NCBI RefSeq assembly: GCF_002245535.1
Contig: NZ_NKCN01000009.1
Coordinates: 62,001 to 126,000, forward strand
Reading direction: 5' to 3'
DNA length: 64,000 nucleotides
From: Mycobacterium lehmannii
GTDB taxonomy: Bacteria > Actinomycetota > Actinomycetes > Mycobacteriales > Mycobacteriaceae
Shown here: in pieces, positions 8,553 to 16,256 of the stretch
Position numbering within the stretch: position 1 is the first letter of the stretch
How the letters are laid out: every line of letters begins with the position of its first letter
Notes under the pieces: model-generated
Told to the model about the DNA's origin: nothing
The model's database searches: none
Seen by the model: the letters and a program-made list of their open reading frames with translations, nothing else
Program-made: the position numbers and the translations under genes

Positions 8553-8927
8553 ATGCCTGAGGACCAGCCGACCCGGTCCGACGACGCGGTGTTCTCCATG
8601 GCCCCTCAAGAGGTCCTGTGGTCGCTGGCGCGCCAGTTTGTTGACGGCCAGCGGACGATCGCTCAGCTGACCCGCACCGCGCACACCATTAGGAACGCCG
8701 CATCCGACGACCCGGAAGCCGCCGAAGCCCTCGCCGATTTCGACAAAACCGTCAACGAGTGGCTGACTGAAGCGTTGCCGAGCCTTGCCGCCAGCATGAA
8801 GGTCGCCATCGAGGTTCATGAGACCTTCGGGCCGGGGATGACCACGGTCGAAGATCCAACTGACGCCGCCATCTGGAACAACAAGTACTTCGTGTGGTTC
8901 AAAGAGCTCGGCGGGCAAACACCCTGA
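8553..8927 (+). CDS. Hypothetical protein
   Basis: A 124-residue acidic, mostly helical soluble protein of unrecognised family. Features are PEDQPTRSDDAVFSM at the start, a conserved-looking WSLARQFVDGQRTIAQLTRTA helix, and a C-terminus with Trp and aromatic residues (AAIWNNKYFVWFKELGG). No ribosome site is obvious before the ATG, so it may be read from a leaderless transcript. It follows the GjpA-like gene by about 140 bases and precedes the FHA gene. There is no evidence for function. Confidence 0.55.
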   Translation: MPEDQPTRSDDAVFSMAPQEVLWSLARQFVDGQRTIAQLTRTAHTIRNAASDDPEAAEALADFDKTVNEWLTEALPSLAASMKVAIEVHETFGPGMTTVEDPTDAAIWNNKYFVWFKELGGQTP

Positions 8928-9127
8928 CCGCCAACACGATTCGTCTGCGCTCGGGCGCCAACGACACGCTTGAGAACCCGGCCGCCGCGGCGTTAGGGAT
9001 CGGTACACCGCATGTAGGGGGCGGCCGTGGTGGGCGGGGGAGCAGGCTCCGGAGCCGCTCGCACCCGGATCGCTACCATAAGCGCAGCTAGCAGTTATGC
9101 CGCGCGGCGGGTCGCAGGAGGTTTGAC

Positions 9128-10045
9128 GTGCACGACGACCGGGGCCCAGCATCCGGGGCAAGCCACAGCCAGCGACGTCTGCCTGCGCTGACCATCAGCC
9201 TTGCCGACCGCGACTACACCGTCTACCCCGACGACGGCGTAGTCACCATCGGACGCGTGCTGCCCCAGGACAGCCAAGAACTACCGGCGCGGATCCAGGT
9301 GGACGACCCACGAATCTCGCGCACACATATCCTCATCGATCAGGCCCAGCATTCCTGGATACTGACCGACCCCGGGAGCAGGAACGGAACGTTCATTGAC
9401 GGGCACCAAATCCACTCTGTCCCCGTCAACGGTGCACTCACCGTGCACCTGGGCAACGCCAACGGCGTGGTCGTCCAACTCAACACCACCACAGCCCAGG
9501 GAAACGATGAATTCCGCACCGGCACCGAGCCCCACGAGCCGCACAACGACAGCGAAACCACCACACCGGTTCCCGAAGACGACACCACCGAAACGCTGAC
9601 CCCCAGCGTGCAAACCGCAGTCACGATCGACGCCACCCAGATCGCCCTGCGCAGAATCCGCACGACCACTCTGCCGGCGACCACCGATCCGGACTTCCCC
9701 CCTCGCGTCAATGCGCTGCGGGACGAGCTGCGTCGTCACGAGAACACGATCACCGCGCACCTAGCACGGGCACCAGGCAGGCCCGAGGTCGCCGTCATCC
9801 TCAGCGACGTGCGGCTTACCCACGCCGATCTGATGCTTAAGGCCGCAAACTCACCCGGCGGCACTCTCGGGCAGCGCCTCTACGCCGCCCGCCACGCCAG
9901 CCGCCTCTCGGCAGACGAGATCGCTACCGCAGCCGGTGTCACCGCCAGCGACATCACCGCCGCCGAAGCCGAGCTCAACGTCGCCGAATCGGTGCGAGCG
10001 GCCATCGAAACGGTCGTCGACGCCCTCACGCATCGCCGCATATAA
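9128..10045 (+). CDS. FHA-domain protein with C-terminal HTH-like domain
   Basis: A 305-residue protein starting at GTG with a perfect AGGAGG six bases upstream. Residues 35-115 form a forkhead-associated (phosphothreonine-binding) domain: VTIGR, ISRTHILI, and the SRNGTFIDG loop are all present. A Thr/Asp/Glu-rich linker follows (about 120-165). The last 60 residues (LYAARHASRLSADEIATAAG, VTASDITAAE) look like an Xre-type helix-turn-helix. Such a layout could link Ser/Thr kinase signalling to DNA binding, but no kinase is nearby. The link between the domains and any target is inference. Confidence 0.75.
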   Translation: MHDDRGPASGASHSQRRLPALTISLADRDYTVYPDDGVVTIGRVLPQDSQELPARIQVDDPRISRTHILIDQAQHSWILTDPGSRNGTFIDGHQIHSVPVNGALTVHLGNANGVVVQLNTTTAQGNDEFRTGTEPHEPHNDSETTTPVPEDDTTETLTPSVQTAVTIDATQIALRRIRTTTLPATTDPDFPPRVNALRDELRRHENTITAHLARAPGRPEVAVILSDVRLTHADLMLKAANSPGGTLGQRLYAARHASRLSADEIATAAGVTASDITAAEAELNVAESVRAAIETVVDALTHRRI

Positions 10046-10196
10046 CAACCAGGGATAGATGTCCGTTCCGGATTTAGTTGACATATCCAGCCATGACTTA
10101 TGTTGGCACTACCACGGATACAACGCTGCGGTTGATCGCGCACAGCAACGTATCGGCACTGGGGATCGGGAGGGCATAGCACGGCTGGGACAAGGG

Positions 10197-10216
10197 CGCG
10201 ATATCCCGCGATATCG
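10197..10216. repeat. Short CGCGATATC repeat
   Basis: CGCGATATC occurs twice at 10197-10205 and 10207-10215, ten bases apart (one helical turn). The pair also forms an inverted repeat CGATATC-CCGC-GATATCG. It lies between two convergent genes, where a promoter is not expected. It may be a protein-binding iteron or part of a transcription stop. Confidence 0.35.
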
Positions 10217-10251
10217 AGAGAATCCCGCATCATCGGTCGGAAAGGGTTAAG

Positions 10252-11364
10252 TCATCGGAACCAGCGTTTCCACGGCTTATCGAGTGAATCGAGCTGTCGG
10301 TTAATCCGCTTCAGCAGCTCGTCGTTGTCGAGGTCGAGATCGAGCGTCAGCGGGTATCTCTGGGTGTCGTCAGGGGAGCCTGTGCGCGCGAGGGTCGGGA
10401 GCATGTCGAGGAACCCAACAAGCTTGGTGATGAGGTCATCGACGGTTTCCAGGGAGCGGTCCGCCAGGTGCGCCAGGTCTTCGATGATCACGGCGTACTT
10501 GCTGTCGGCAGCAACTCCTCTGGTATCCCTCGCCAGAAGTAGGTTCGCCTCGTAGAAGTCGATGACCGTTGTCGCTATGGCGGTGACTGCCGCGGGGGTC
10601 GGTTCGTCGTAGAGGTCGCGGTCTGAGAATAAGCGTTGAAGAGGCGACGAGTTCACGTACAGCTCAAAGTTTTCCGCCAGTCGGGATACTTCACCGAAGA
10701 CCTCCGAAACGAGCCCATATAGCTCGTAGGTGCTGGACACTCGTCGGCGCGATGGAGGAGCGACCGAGTCGCGGTGGTCGTTGAGCAGATGCCGCAGTGC
10801 GTGCCTGCGCTGGACCAGGATGGACGCAAACGCGGCCCAATCCCAGTAGCGGTGCTTGTCGCTCATCAGGGATTGAAGTTGCTCGGGAGTGTCTGCTACT
10901 GCCGCAATCTCCACGTCGTTGTGTTCGTCGTCAATGCGGCGCGCACGGGTGGGACGCCGAGATTGCTCGGTAATCGCCAACTGCTCGTGCAGCGACTTTG
11001 CCCATGCGAGTTCCTTCAGGCGGACCTTCTCGCGCTGCTGGTGCACTACGCAGCCGTGCTCGAATCGGTGCTGTAACGCGGCGAGCGTTCGCTGGCAATT
11101 GGCCGTGTGTTTCGGATAGCTGCCGGCGGGAAAGAAGTCTTCGATCACAGGCAGTGGTTCGGGGACCTTCAGGTACTCGATTCTCTTCGCACACTGGGCT
11201 GAGTTTTCGACGGCCCGTTCAGACGTGTAGTGGTCTCGCAGCATCTGTTGCGCTACTTCCCACTGGTGGAATCGAGCGCGACCGGACATGGCGCGAACGC
11301 TGATGTCGAGCAACGTTCGGTACGCGGTCTCGTTGGCCTCGTCGTAGCGATCGAACAGTCCCAT
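10252..11364 (-). CDS. Hypothetical protein, 370 residues
   Basis: A long helical soluble protein without recognised domains. The ATG at 11364 (MGLFDRYDEANETAYRTLLD) is preferred because GGAGG lies ten bases upstream. The in-frame ATG at 11373 leaves only one base of spacing, and 11433 has no site. Notable parts are ARAMSGRARFHQWEVAQQML-type helices early on, an Arg-rich stretch near residue 145, and a C-terminus ending KPWKRWFR. It converges with the FHA gene. It could be an effector or toxin-like accessory protein, but nothing in the sequence proves this. Confidence 0.6.
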   Translation of the reverse strand: MGLFDRYDEANETAYRTLLDISVRAMSGRARFHQWEVAQQMLRDHYTSERAVENSAQCAKRIEYLKVPEPLPVIEDFFPAGSYPKHTANCQRTLAALQHRFEHGCVVHQQREKVRLKELAWAKSLHEQLAITEQSRRPTRARRIDDEHNDVEIAAVADTPEQLQSLMSDKHRYWDWAAFASILVQRRHALRHLLNDHRDSVAPPSRRRVSSTYELYGLVSEVFGEVSRLAENFELYVNSSPLQRLFSDRDLYDEPTPAAVTAIATTVIDFYEANLLLARDTRGVAADSKYAVIIEDLAHLADRSLETVDDLITKLVGFLDMLPTLARTGSPDDTQRYPLTLDLDLDNDELLKRINRQLDSLDKPWKRWFR

Positions 11365-11593
11365 AGTCCGCATACCTCCCCGCCGGGCGAGTCCAAGACA
11401 GCACGCTAACCGCCAGAGGGGACGCCAAATCACGTTTCAGACTCTCCGAGCGCCCCGTACGCTGCCGCGAGGCGTTGACGGGGCAAAAATGAGAAGGTAT
11501 GCGATCTGCTTCCGGACATCGTGCGACATGCCGTAGGCCGACAAGATCATCTGGAAACATGCCAACTAAACCTGGAACGGACAATAGACGGCG

Positions 11594-11824
11594 ATGAGCG
11601 GACAGACTTGGTTAGAGAACATCAGCCGCGACTTCCCGGTGGGTGACCGCGTGCAAGTGGGCTCCGTCGTGACCGTGCGAGCTGCCCGCAAGCGTAGATC
11701 GCAACACGCGCGCGGCGTCGTAGATGGGTACAACGACGTCGGGATCATCGTGCGATTCGACTCTCCGGTCAACGGCGTCGACTGGTGCACCGCCAGTCCC
11801 GAAGAACTACGCAGGCTGACATAG
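11594..11824 (+). CDS. Hypothetical small protein
   Basis: A 76-residue beta-rich protein (FPVGDRVQVGSVVTVRAARK, GVVDGYNDVGIIVRFDSP). The pattern of Val/Gly strands suggests a small barrel such as an SH3-like or KOW-type fold. There is no ribosome site of note. It is divergent from the 370-residue protein and convergent with the nuclease gene. Function unknown. Confidence 0.45.
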   Translation: MSGQTWLENISRDFPVGDRVQVGSVVTVRAARKRRSQHARGVVDGYNDVGIIVRFDSPVNGVDWCTASPEELRRLT

Positions 11825-11981
11825 GTCCTGCCGCGATGCCGAATCTCGCATGACCGAAGTTTTCGGGTCTTAAGGCCGACCGATGTCGGTTGGCCGACGT
11901 CCCACCACAATTGATCGCGTCACCACCAAGGCCTCGAATGTCAGTCCCCGTTGGCGAAGCCACATCATTCGGTGGTGGTGA

Positions 11982-12539
11982 TCATCGCTGTCCGCTGCAC
12001 GAGGTGGGTGCCCACAGGCCGCGCGCATTGCTCCGCGCATCTGCCTCCGCTTTACGGAAACGTGCTTGATAGCGGTACGGCAAGTCGTATGTGTACTCGT
12101 TGGCGAAGCCATCGGCGAGCATGTCGAGGTTAAACAGCTGACCCGAGGTGGTCCACACATAGGCAAGGGCCCGACCGTACTTGTCAACTGAGTCTTGGGA
12201 GGGATCCGTCTCGAGATAGACCGTTTGACCGCCGAGAACGGCTTCGGCTCGGTTGGATGCCTCCTGGGCGAAGCACTCCACCGGCTTGCGGGGGTCGTGC
12301 AGTTCGGGGGTGTCGATGCCGATCAAGCGGACCTTCACGGGCTCGCCGTGGTCGTTCACCCAGATCGTATCTCCGTCAGACACCTTCGTAACCGGGAAAG
12401 GCCCGGTGACGTTCTCGGCGGGCATGTTCGGATAGCCGGCTGCGTCGGGTTCTGCACGCGATGGTGCTGAACCACAGCCAACCAGCGCCGCCGCCACGAT
12501 TACCGAGGAGGCGACGCGTTTAAACATACTGTCGCTCAA
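11982..12539 (-). CDS. Thermonuclease-family lipoprotein (SNase domain)
   Basis: A 185-residue secreted nuclease. It has a lipoprotein signal (VIVAAALVGC, Cys22 as the lipidation site), then a staphylococcal-nuclease OB fold from about residue 50. The three catalytic positions are conserved: Arg and Glu in VRLIGIDTPE (with the Ca-binding Asp) and Arg in YGRALAYVW. It would cut DNA or RNA outside the membrane. The TTG at 12539 has GGAGG four bases upstream; an ATG at 12527 is in frame but too far from that site. In the accessory context it may act in nutrient use or in degrading foreign DNA. Confidence 0.85.
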   Translation of the reverse strand: MSDSMFKRVASSVIVAAALVGCGSAPSRAEPDAAGYPNMPAENVTGPFPVTKVSDGDTIWVNDHGEPVKVRLIGIDTPELHDPRKPVECFAQEASNRAEAVLGGQTVYLETDPSQDSVDKYGRALAYVWTTSGQLFNLDMLADGFANEYTYDLPYRYQARFRKAEADARSNARGLWAPTSCSGQR

Positions 12540-12605
12540 TTGTCCTCCCGGAGTATGACATTCGTACCTTCAGCTGGGACAGATACCGGGTCAGCACGTC
12601 GGCCT

Positions 12606-13184
12606 CTACGCGGGACAGGGTGGGACGGAAGTGGGCTGCCGCCTGACTGACTCGCTCGGCGGCTCCGGCCGCACCCAACGGAATCGCACCTTCTCCGCAA
12701 GTTCGTCGCCCCCGTTGGGCAGCTTCACGTAGCACTCGAACTCGGTCGAGAGCAGCTCGCTCCGGTCGGCGATGTCTCCAGGACGTTTCGGCCCGACTGC
12801 TTTGGCGCGCCAGCGCTTCATCGTCCACTCGACGATGTTCTCGGGCACTTCGTACTCAAAGCATCCCGCGGCGACGACCTCTGACCACTTCCTACCACTC
12901 AGGAGGGGCAGCTCCTCGACGTCGGCGATGATGACGCCCCGAGCTGCCTCCTGCACGGAGTCCCACGAGCCTGCGGCGTAGTAGGTGATGTCGGTGACGT
13001 GATGATCGTGGGCACCGACGGTGACGCAAGTAGTGATATACGCCTTAAGGCGGCGATCCGGCAAGAACTCCACCGCGCTGAAGCGGGCGGTCGTCCCGTC
13101 CGTGAACGCAACCTCGGCGTCCCTGACGATCGTGTCTGACTGTGTGTGCGAACCTTCGCGAATGTTGTCCTCAAGTAGACCCAT
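12606..13184 (-). CDS. Hypothetical protein
   Basis: A 192-residue protein with no recognised domain. The sequence alternates strands and helices (FTDGTTARFSAVEFLPDRRL; AYITTCVTVGAHDHHVTDI) and ends in a Pro-rich tail. The clustered His residues in GAHDHHVTD could be a metal site, though this is weak. It heads the downstream part of a same-strand series of small genes from 15467 to 12606, with short gaps, suggesting one transcript controlled by the HTH repressor. Confidence 0.55.
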   Translation of the reverse strand: MGLLEDNIREGSHTQSDTIVRDAEVAFTDGTTARFSAVEFLPDRRLKAYITTCVTVGAHDHHVTDITYYAAGSWDSVQEAARGVIIADVEELPLLSGRKWSEVVAAGCFEYEVPENIVEWTMKRWRAKAVGPKRPGDIADRSELLSTEFECYVKLPNGGDELAEKVRFRWVRPEPPSESVRRQPTSVPPCPA

Positions 13185-13212
13185 GGGCCGATGCTCCTGT
13201 GTGTTGGTACGT

Positions 13213-13476
13213 CTACGTCTCGTTGAACGATGCGATCGCTCGGTGGACGTCCTGTTTCATAGTGTCGATTGCGTTCTTTGTGGTGCCTATCCCAGCGAGC
13301 AGCGTTCCGCGCGCTTGCGCCGCCTCCGGCGTAAGGGCCGATCCCACTGGGCTCCAGTCGGAGGCGAGCCAGTCACGCGCATCGCTCAACGATCTGCGGG
13401 CTGAATCGAGTGCCGCCAGTGCGTTGACGAAAATATCTGTGCGGCTTGGCAGTTCAGCGCTCATGTCAATCCTCAC
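13213..13476 (-). CDS. Small helical hypothetical protein
   Basis: An 87-residue (or 83 from the inner ATG) all-helical protein (VNALAALDSARRSLSDARDW, then GTTKNAIDTMKQDVHRAI). The GTG start at 13476 overlaps the stop of a 14-codon frame (GTGA), while an ATG four codons later has the usual spacing from AGGATTG. Its size and helical pattern recall WXG100-type or phage accessory proteins, but the Trp-x-Gly motif is missing. Function unknown. Confidence 0.5.
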   Translation of the reverse strand: MRIDMSAELPSRTDIFVNALAALDSARRSLSDARDWLASDWSPVGSALTPEAAQARGTLLAGIGTTKNAIDTMKQDVHRAIASFNET

Positions 13477-13517
13477 GTGTTATCCGGTGGGGGAGGCGGC
13501 AACGCGAGAGGGTTCAT
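13473..13517 (-). CDS. Tiny 14-residue proline-rich frame linking two genes
   Basis: The frame MNPLALPPPPPDNT begins with an ATG that overlaps the stop of the membrane microprotein gene (ATGA) and ends in a TGA that overlaps the next GTG. The poly-proline run could stall ribosomes. The tight coupling at both ends suggests it may be translated, either as a regulatory leader or as a chance bridge. Confidence 0.3.
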   Translation of the reverse strand: MNPLALPPPPPDNT

Positions 13518-13654
13518 GACTCGTCTCCTCGCTCTCTTCGCTCGAGTCGGCGTCCCATTGCCTTTCCGCGGTTGAAACCGAGGTTGTAAATGCCCAGGGC
13601 CAGTGCTGCGCCGCCGATGATCGCAGCAATCCACGTCAAGATGGTGATGTCCAC
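13514..13654 (-). CDS. Membrane microprotein, 46 residues
   Basis: A GTG start with a perfect AGGAGG seven bases upstream leads a 46-residue protein. The N-terminal 25 residues form one transmembrane helix (ILTWIAAIIGGAALALGIYN) and the tail is very basic (KAMGRRLERRERG). One-helix proteins with a charged tail occur in phages and mobile elements as holin-like or membrane-anchoring factors. The exact role is unknown. It sits in the small minus-strand series behind the HTH repressor. Confidence 0.6.
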   Translation of the reverse strand: MDITILTWIAAIIGGAALALGIYNLGFNRGKAMGRRLERRERGDES

Positions 13655-13792
13655 GCTCGATCCTCCTAGTAGTCATGGCGAGATGATCCCTCAGCGGTAC
13701 GACATACTTTGACGTGCTCGCCTGCGGCTGTGCGATGTGCCTGATTCCGGCGTGCAGCGTTCGGCGTGGGTCGGACCTTTCCCGGTCTCCGC

Positions 13793-14272
13793 TCACCGTC
13801 TTGCCTTTCGGCGATGCTCGGTAATGCTGACAGTGGACTGAAGGGCCGCGAGGTACCCGTCGAATTCACTCCGGTGGGCCTCGATGAGCGCGGCTGTGGC
13901 GCGGAGCTCCCAGGCGAACCGAACCGCCTCAGGTCGGCTACTTGGCTCTCGCGAGCCGATGCCAGCGCGGACAGCTTCGCGCGCGACGACGCCGATTGGG
14001 TTGGTCTCCCATCGAGCCGCGTCCCGACTGGTCTCCCAGCACGTCCTGCACGTGGTGTCTAGGCTCCGCTCGTGCCCGTCACGCTCAATACGTGCTTCGA
14101 GCTCCTCGACGGAAATAACGCTGTCGACGTCGTCCGCATCACGCCCGCATTGCGTATGTCGGTCGGTGCGCCAGGGGAGTGTCGGGCGCGCGACATGGTC
14201 GCGTTCTTGACCGTCTGCGTCCACCGGGAATCCCTTCGACCAGTTCTGAATACCATTACGTCCGACCCCCAC
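13793..14272 (-). CDS. Hypothetical protein with CxxC motif
   Basis: A 159-residue protein. Its GTG start overlaps the end of the HTH gene by 17 bases. A TTCRTCWET segment near residue 78 could bind a metal with other Cys or His, but a full zinc site is not evident. The second half is helical (FAWELRATAALIEAHRSEFD). The start is uncertain because the first 45 residues are low in structure and could be out of the protein. Co-transcribed with the repressor gene by position. Confidence 0.45.
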   Translation of the reverse strand: MGVGRNGIQNWSKGFPVDADGQERDHVARPTLPWRTDRHTQCGRDADDVDSVISVEELEARIERDGHERSLDTTCRTCWETSRDAARWETNPIGVVAREAVRAGIGSREPSSRPEAVRFAWELRATAALIEAHRSEFDGYLAALQSTVSITEHRRKARR

Positions 14273-15467
14273 CGAGCCGATCTAGGGGAGTGCCCGGCAG
14301 CGCTGATGGGGTCGGGGTGCTGGTTATGGCGTCGTCGATCGCCGCCTCGATCGCGTTGCGCGGGTACGTCACCGGCGAATGGTCGTCGAAGTCGTTGGAG
14401 CCGGCGCCCTCGGAGGCGAGTGTGATGTTCACGGTGGCCGGAGTGGGTAACTTTAGCGCCGCAAGACGGGCCTGGACAGCAACCGTGAGCCGTTCGGCGT
14501 AGTCCGTGTATTCACGGCGCTCTTGTTCTGTGAGCGCATCCCGGAGAGCTGTAATGGCTTCGTGGGCTTCGTCGTACGCGATTTCACCCGCAGTGGCCGG
14601 TCTGTGCGGAGGTGCGCTCGCCCCGGCCTCCTGGTGAAGTTCCGTCAACAGCGCAACGTCCGCAGGATCGTCGCCCCAGCCGGCTTTGCCCTCGACGATG
14701 AGATAACCGTTGTCGTCGACGCTGATCCAGTCGACCGCGGCGATGCGCGGGTCGTCGGGGGAGAAGGGGCCGGGCGGTAGGTCATCGGGTTCGGGGATGG
14801 CGTGTTCGCGCCGAGAAAGTTCCTCCTCGGCCTCCTGGTAGTCGTCGTAGGTGGTGTCGTTGGTGTCGCGCAGAATGCTTTCGACCCACAAGTCGATGAC
14901 GACGGGTTCGGTGCGGTGGCGCCAAAGATCCCACTCGTCGTGACCGACGGCGGCTCGCAGCGCGTCGCCGACCACGGCGGCCTCCCAGGACCCGGGCCGT
15001 CCCGACAAGATCGCGTCTATGCCGCCAGCGTTGGCCGCAGCCCCCGCCAGGGCCTCGGTGACGAAGGCCGCCCAATCGATCGGCAGCGCCGCGCGCGGGT
15101 CGGGATCGGGTTCCCACTGACCCGAACTCGCTTGGCGCATAGGTTGATTGGTGAGACGGCTGGCCTCGGTCAGCACACTGATGGCGTCGTAGAGAACCTC
15201 GTCGTACGGCCGCGGTGTGGCGGTCTCGCTGTCGGTGAGGTAGCCAGTGTCGAACAGGGCGGCCGAGAGGACCTGGCGGTATGGCCGGCCGATAGTGCGG
15301 GCAACTGAGGCAAGGTTCAAGCGCTCTGGTAGCCGTCGCACGCCATTCGTCCGCCACAGGCGCAAGTTTTCCCGGGTGATGCCGATTCGCCGCGCCAACT
15401 CAGCGTCACTAACCCCGTGCGTGTTCTTGTACTGGTCGATCAGGTCGACAAGCCGGGGGGTTGCCAT
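14256..15467 (-). CDS. HTH-domain protein, probable element repressor
   Basis: A 403-residue protein beginning at ATG 15467. Residues 3-70 form a helix-turn-helix (GVSDAELARRIGITRENLRL) like those of mobile-element repressors. The remainder is acidic and helical, with no recognised domain (DLWRHRTEPVVIDLWVESIL, GYLIVEGKAGWGDDP). An upstream palindromic pair of TCAAGTGT half-sites at 15500-15537 may be its operator. It lies first in the minus-strand chain leading to the small genes, near the integrase and toxin pair. A longer in-frame start at 15503 would run into the operator, which argues for the ATG chosen. Confidence 0.6.
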   Translation of the reverse strand: MATPRLVDLIDQYKNTHGVSDAELARRIGITRENLRLWRTNGVRRLPERLNLASVARTIGRPYRQVLSAALFDTGYLTDSETATPRPYDEVLYDAISVLTEASRLTNQPMRQASSGQWEPDPDPRAALPIDWAAFVTEALAGAAANAGGIDAILSGRPGSWEAAVVGDALRAAVGHDEWDLWRHRTEPVVIDLWVESILRDTNDTTYDDYQEAEEELSRREHAIPEPDDLPPGPFSPDDPRIAAVDWISVDDNGYLIVEGKAGWGDDPADVALLTELHQEAGASAPPHRPATAGEIAYDEAHEAITALRDALTEQERREYTDYAERLTVAVQARLAALKLPTPATVNITLASEGAGSNDFDDHSPVTYPRNAIEAAIDDAITSTPTPSALPGTPLDRLGGGRT

Positions 15468-15499
15468 ACCGCCAAGTATTCTGCGAAGCTTCCGAATGG

Positions 15500-15537
15500 T
15501 CAAGTGTCAATACGCGCTACAGCCAAGTCACACTTGA
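15500..15537. promoter_or_regulatory. Inverted repeat, probable operator of the HTH gene
   Basis: TCAAGTGT at 15500-15507 faces ACACTTGA at 15530-15537, a perfect 8-base inverted repeat. The pair lies 33 bases before the HTH gene start and about 120 bases before the toxin-antitoxin genes on the other strand. Autoregulation is the natural reading. Confidence 0.5.
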
Positions 15538-15631
15538 CATAATCGCCATTATCTGGCGTCACGGTGCCCATGCGAGGCAGGCGGCGAATCGTCAGAGTGA
15601 CGAATCAGGGGGGCGTTGCTACCGTTTATCA

Positions 15632-15651
15632 CTAGCATTATCTGCTAGCAT
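15632..15651. promoter_or_regulatory. CTAGCAT direct repeats before the antitoxin gene
   Basis: CTAGCAT occurs at 15632-15638 and 15645-15651, 13 bases apart and ending six bases from the antitoxin ATG. TGCTAGCA is also a palindrome. Ribbon-helix-helix antitoxins usually repress their own promoter through such repeats, so this is a likely autoregulatory site. Confidence 0.45.
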
Positions 15652-15657
15652 CGGGCG

Positions 15658-15888
15658 ATGCCAAGGATGATCACGTTGCGCCTGTCCGACAGTGCCTATG
15701 AGGCGGTCAAACGCTACGCCGACGCAGACCAGCAGTCGATGAACTCGTGGATCGAGAACCTTCTCGACATCGAGGACATGCGGCGTCGCTGCGCGGCACA
15801 CGACCAGTGGATGCGAGCCCACCCCGATGCCACCGCGTTCAGCGAGGCGTGGGCGGACCGCAACCTCGATGAATTAGCGCGGCGTTGA
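15658..15888 (+). CDS. Ribbon-helix-helix antitoxin
   Basis: A 76-residue protein whose first 45 residues follow the MetJ/Arc pattern: a short strand (MITLRLSD), helix (SAYEAVKRYADAD) and second helix (SMNSWIENLLDIED). The C-terminal half (AAHDQWMRAHPDATAFSEAW) is acidic and would wrap the toxin. The stop overlaps a TTG start of the toxin gene, a usual arrangement that keeps antitoxin in excess. Repeats just upstream suggest autoregulation. Confidence 0.75.
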   Translation: MPRMITLRLSDSAYEAVKRYADADQQSMNSWIENLLDIEDMRRRCAAHDQWMRAHPDATAFSEAWADRNLDELARR

Positions 15889-16190
15889 GCCAATCCCCGC
15901 GCCGTGGCGAGATCTGGACAACCGATACCGGCATCAGCGTTCTCGTCGTCTCCTCCACCGTGTACAACGAGATTCCAAGTGAGCCCACAGTCATCGTCGT
16001 GCCGGTATTCGACACCGAGCCCGACACCGGATTTGGTGTCGATCTCGGCGAGAATGACTGGGCTGCACCGGGACTGGTCACTAGCCTGCGCAAGGCCAGA
16101 CTCAGCGCACACCACCGCCTGATCGATGTCCAAGCCCTCACCGACGTCAATAACATGCTCTTCAAAATTCTCGCGACACCGGATCGATAG
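15885..16190 (+). CDS. MazF/PemK-type toxin
   Basis: A 101-residue protein of the MazF/PemK/CcdB-like fold, which in known cases cleaves RNA at short sites. It begins SPRRGEIWTTDTG, matching the conserved RGEIW opening (the catalytic Arg), and keeps VLVVSSTVYNE and the conserved late Leu-rich strand (LIDVQALTDV). The usual KxTRPV block is replaced by VVPVFDTEPD. The TTG start at 15885 overlaps the antitoxin TGA; no ATG is available. Convergent with the integrase. A stability module for the island is the likely role. Confidence 0.7.
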   Translation: MSQSPRRGEIWTTDTGISVLVVSSTVYNEIPSEPTVIVVPVFDTEPDTGFGVDLGENDWAAPGLVTSLRKARLSAHHRLIDVQALTDVNNMLFKILATPDR

Positions 16191-16256
16191 CAGAATTGAG
16201 CTTGCGCTCCGGAGCCTCGGTCGGAACCGCCCAGGCTGTGTGAGAAACCGACGAAG

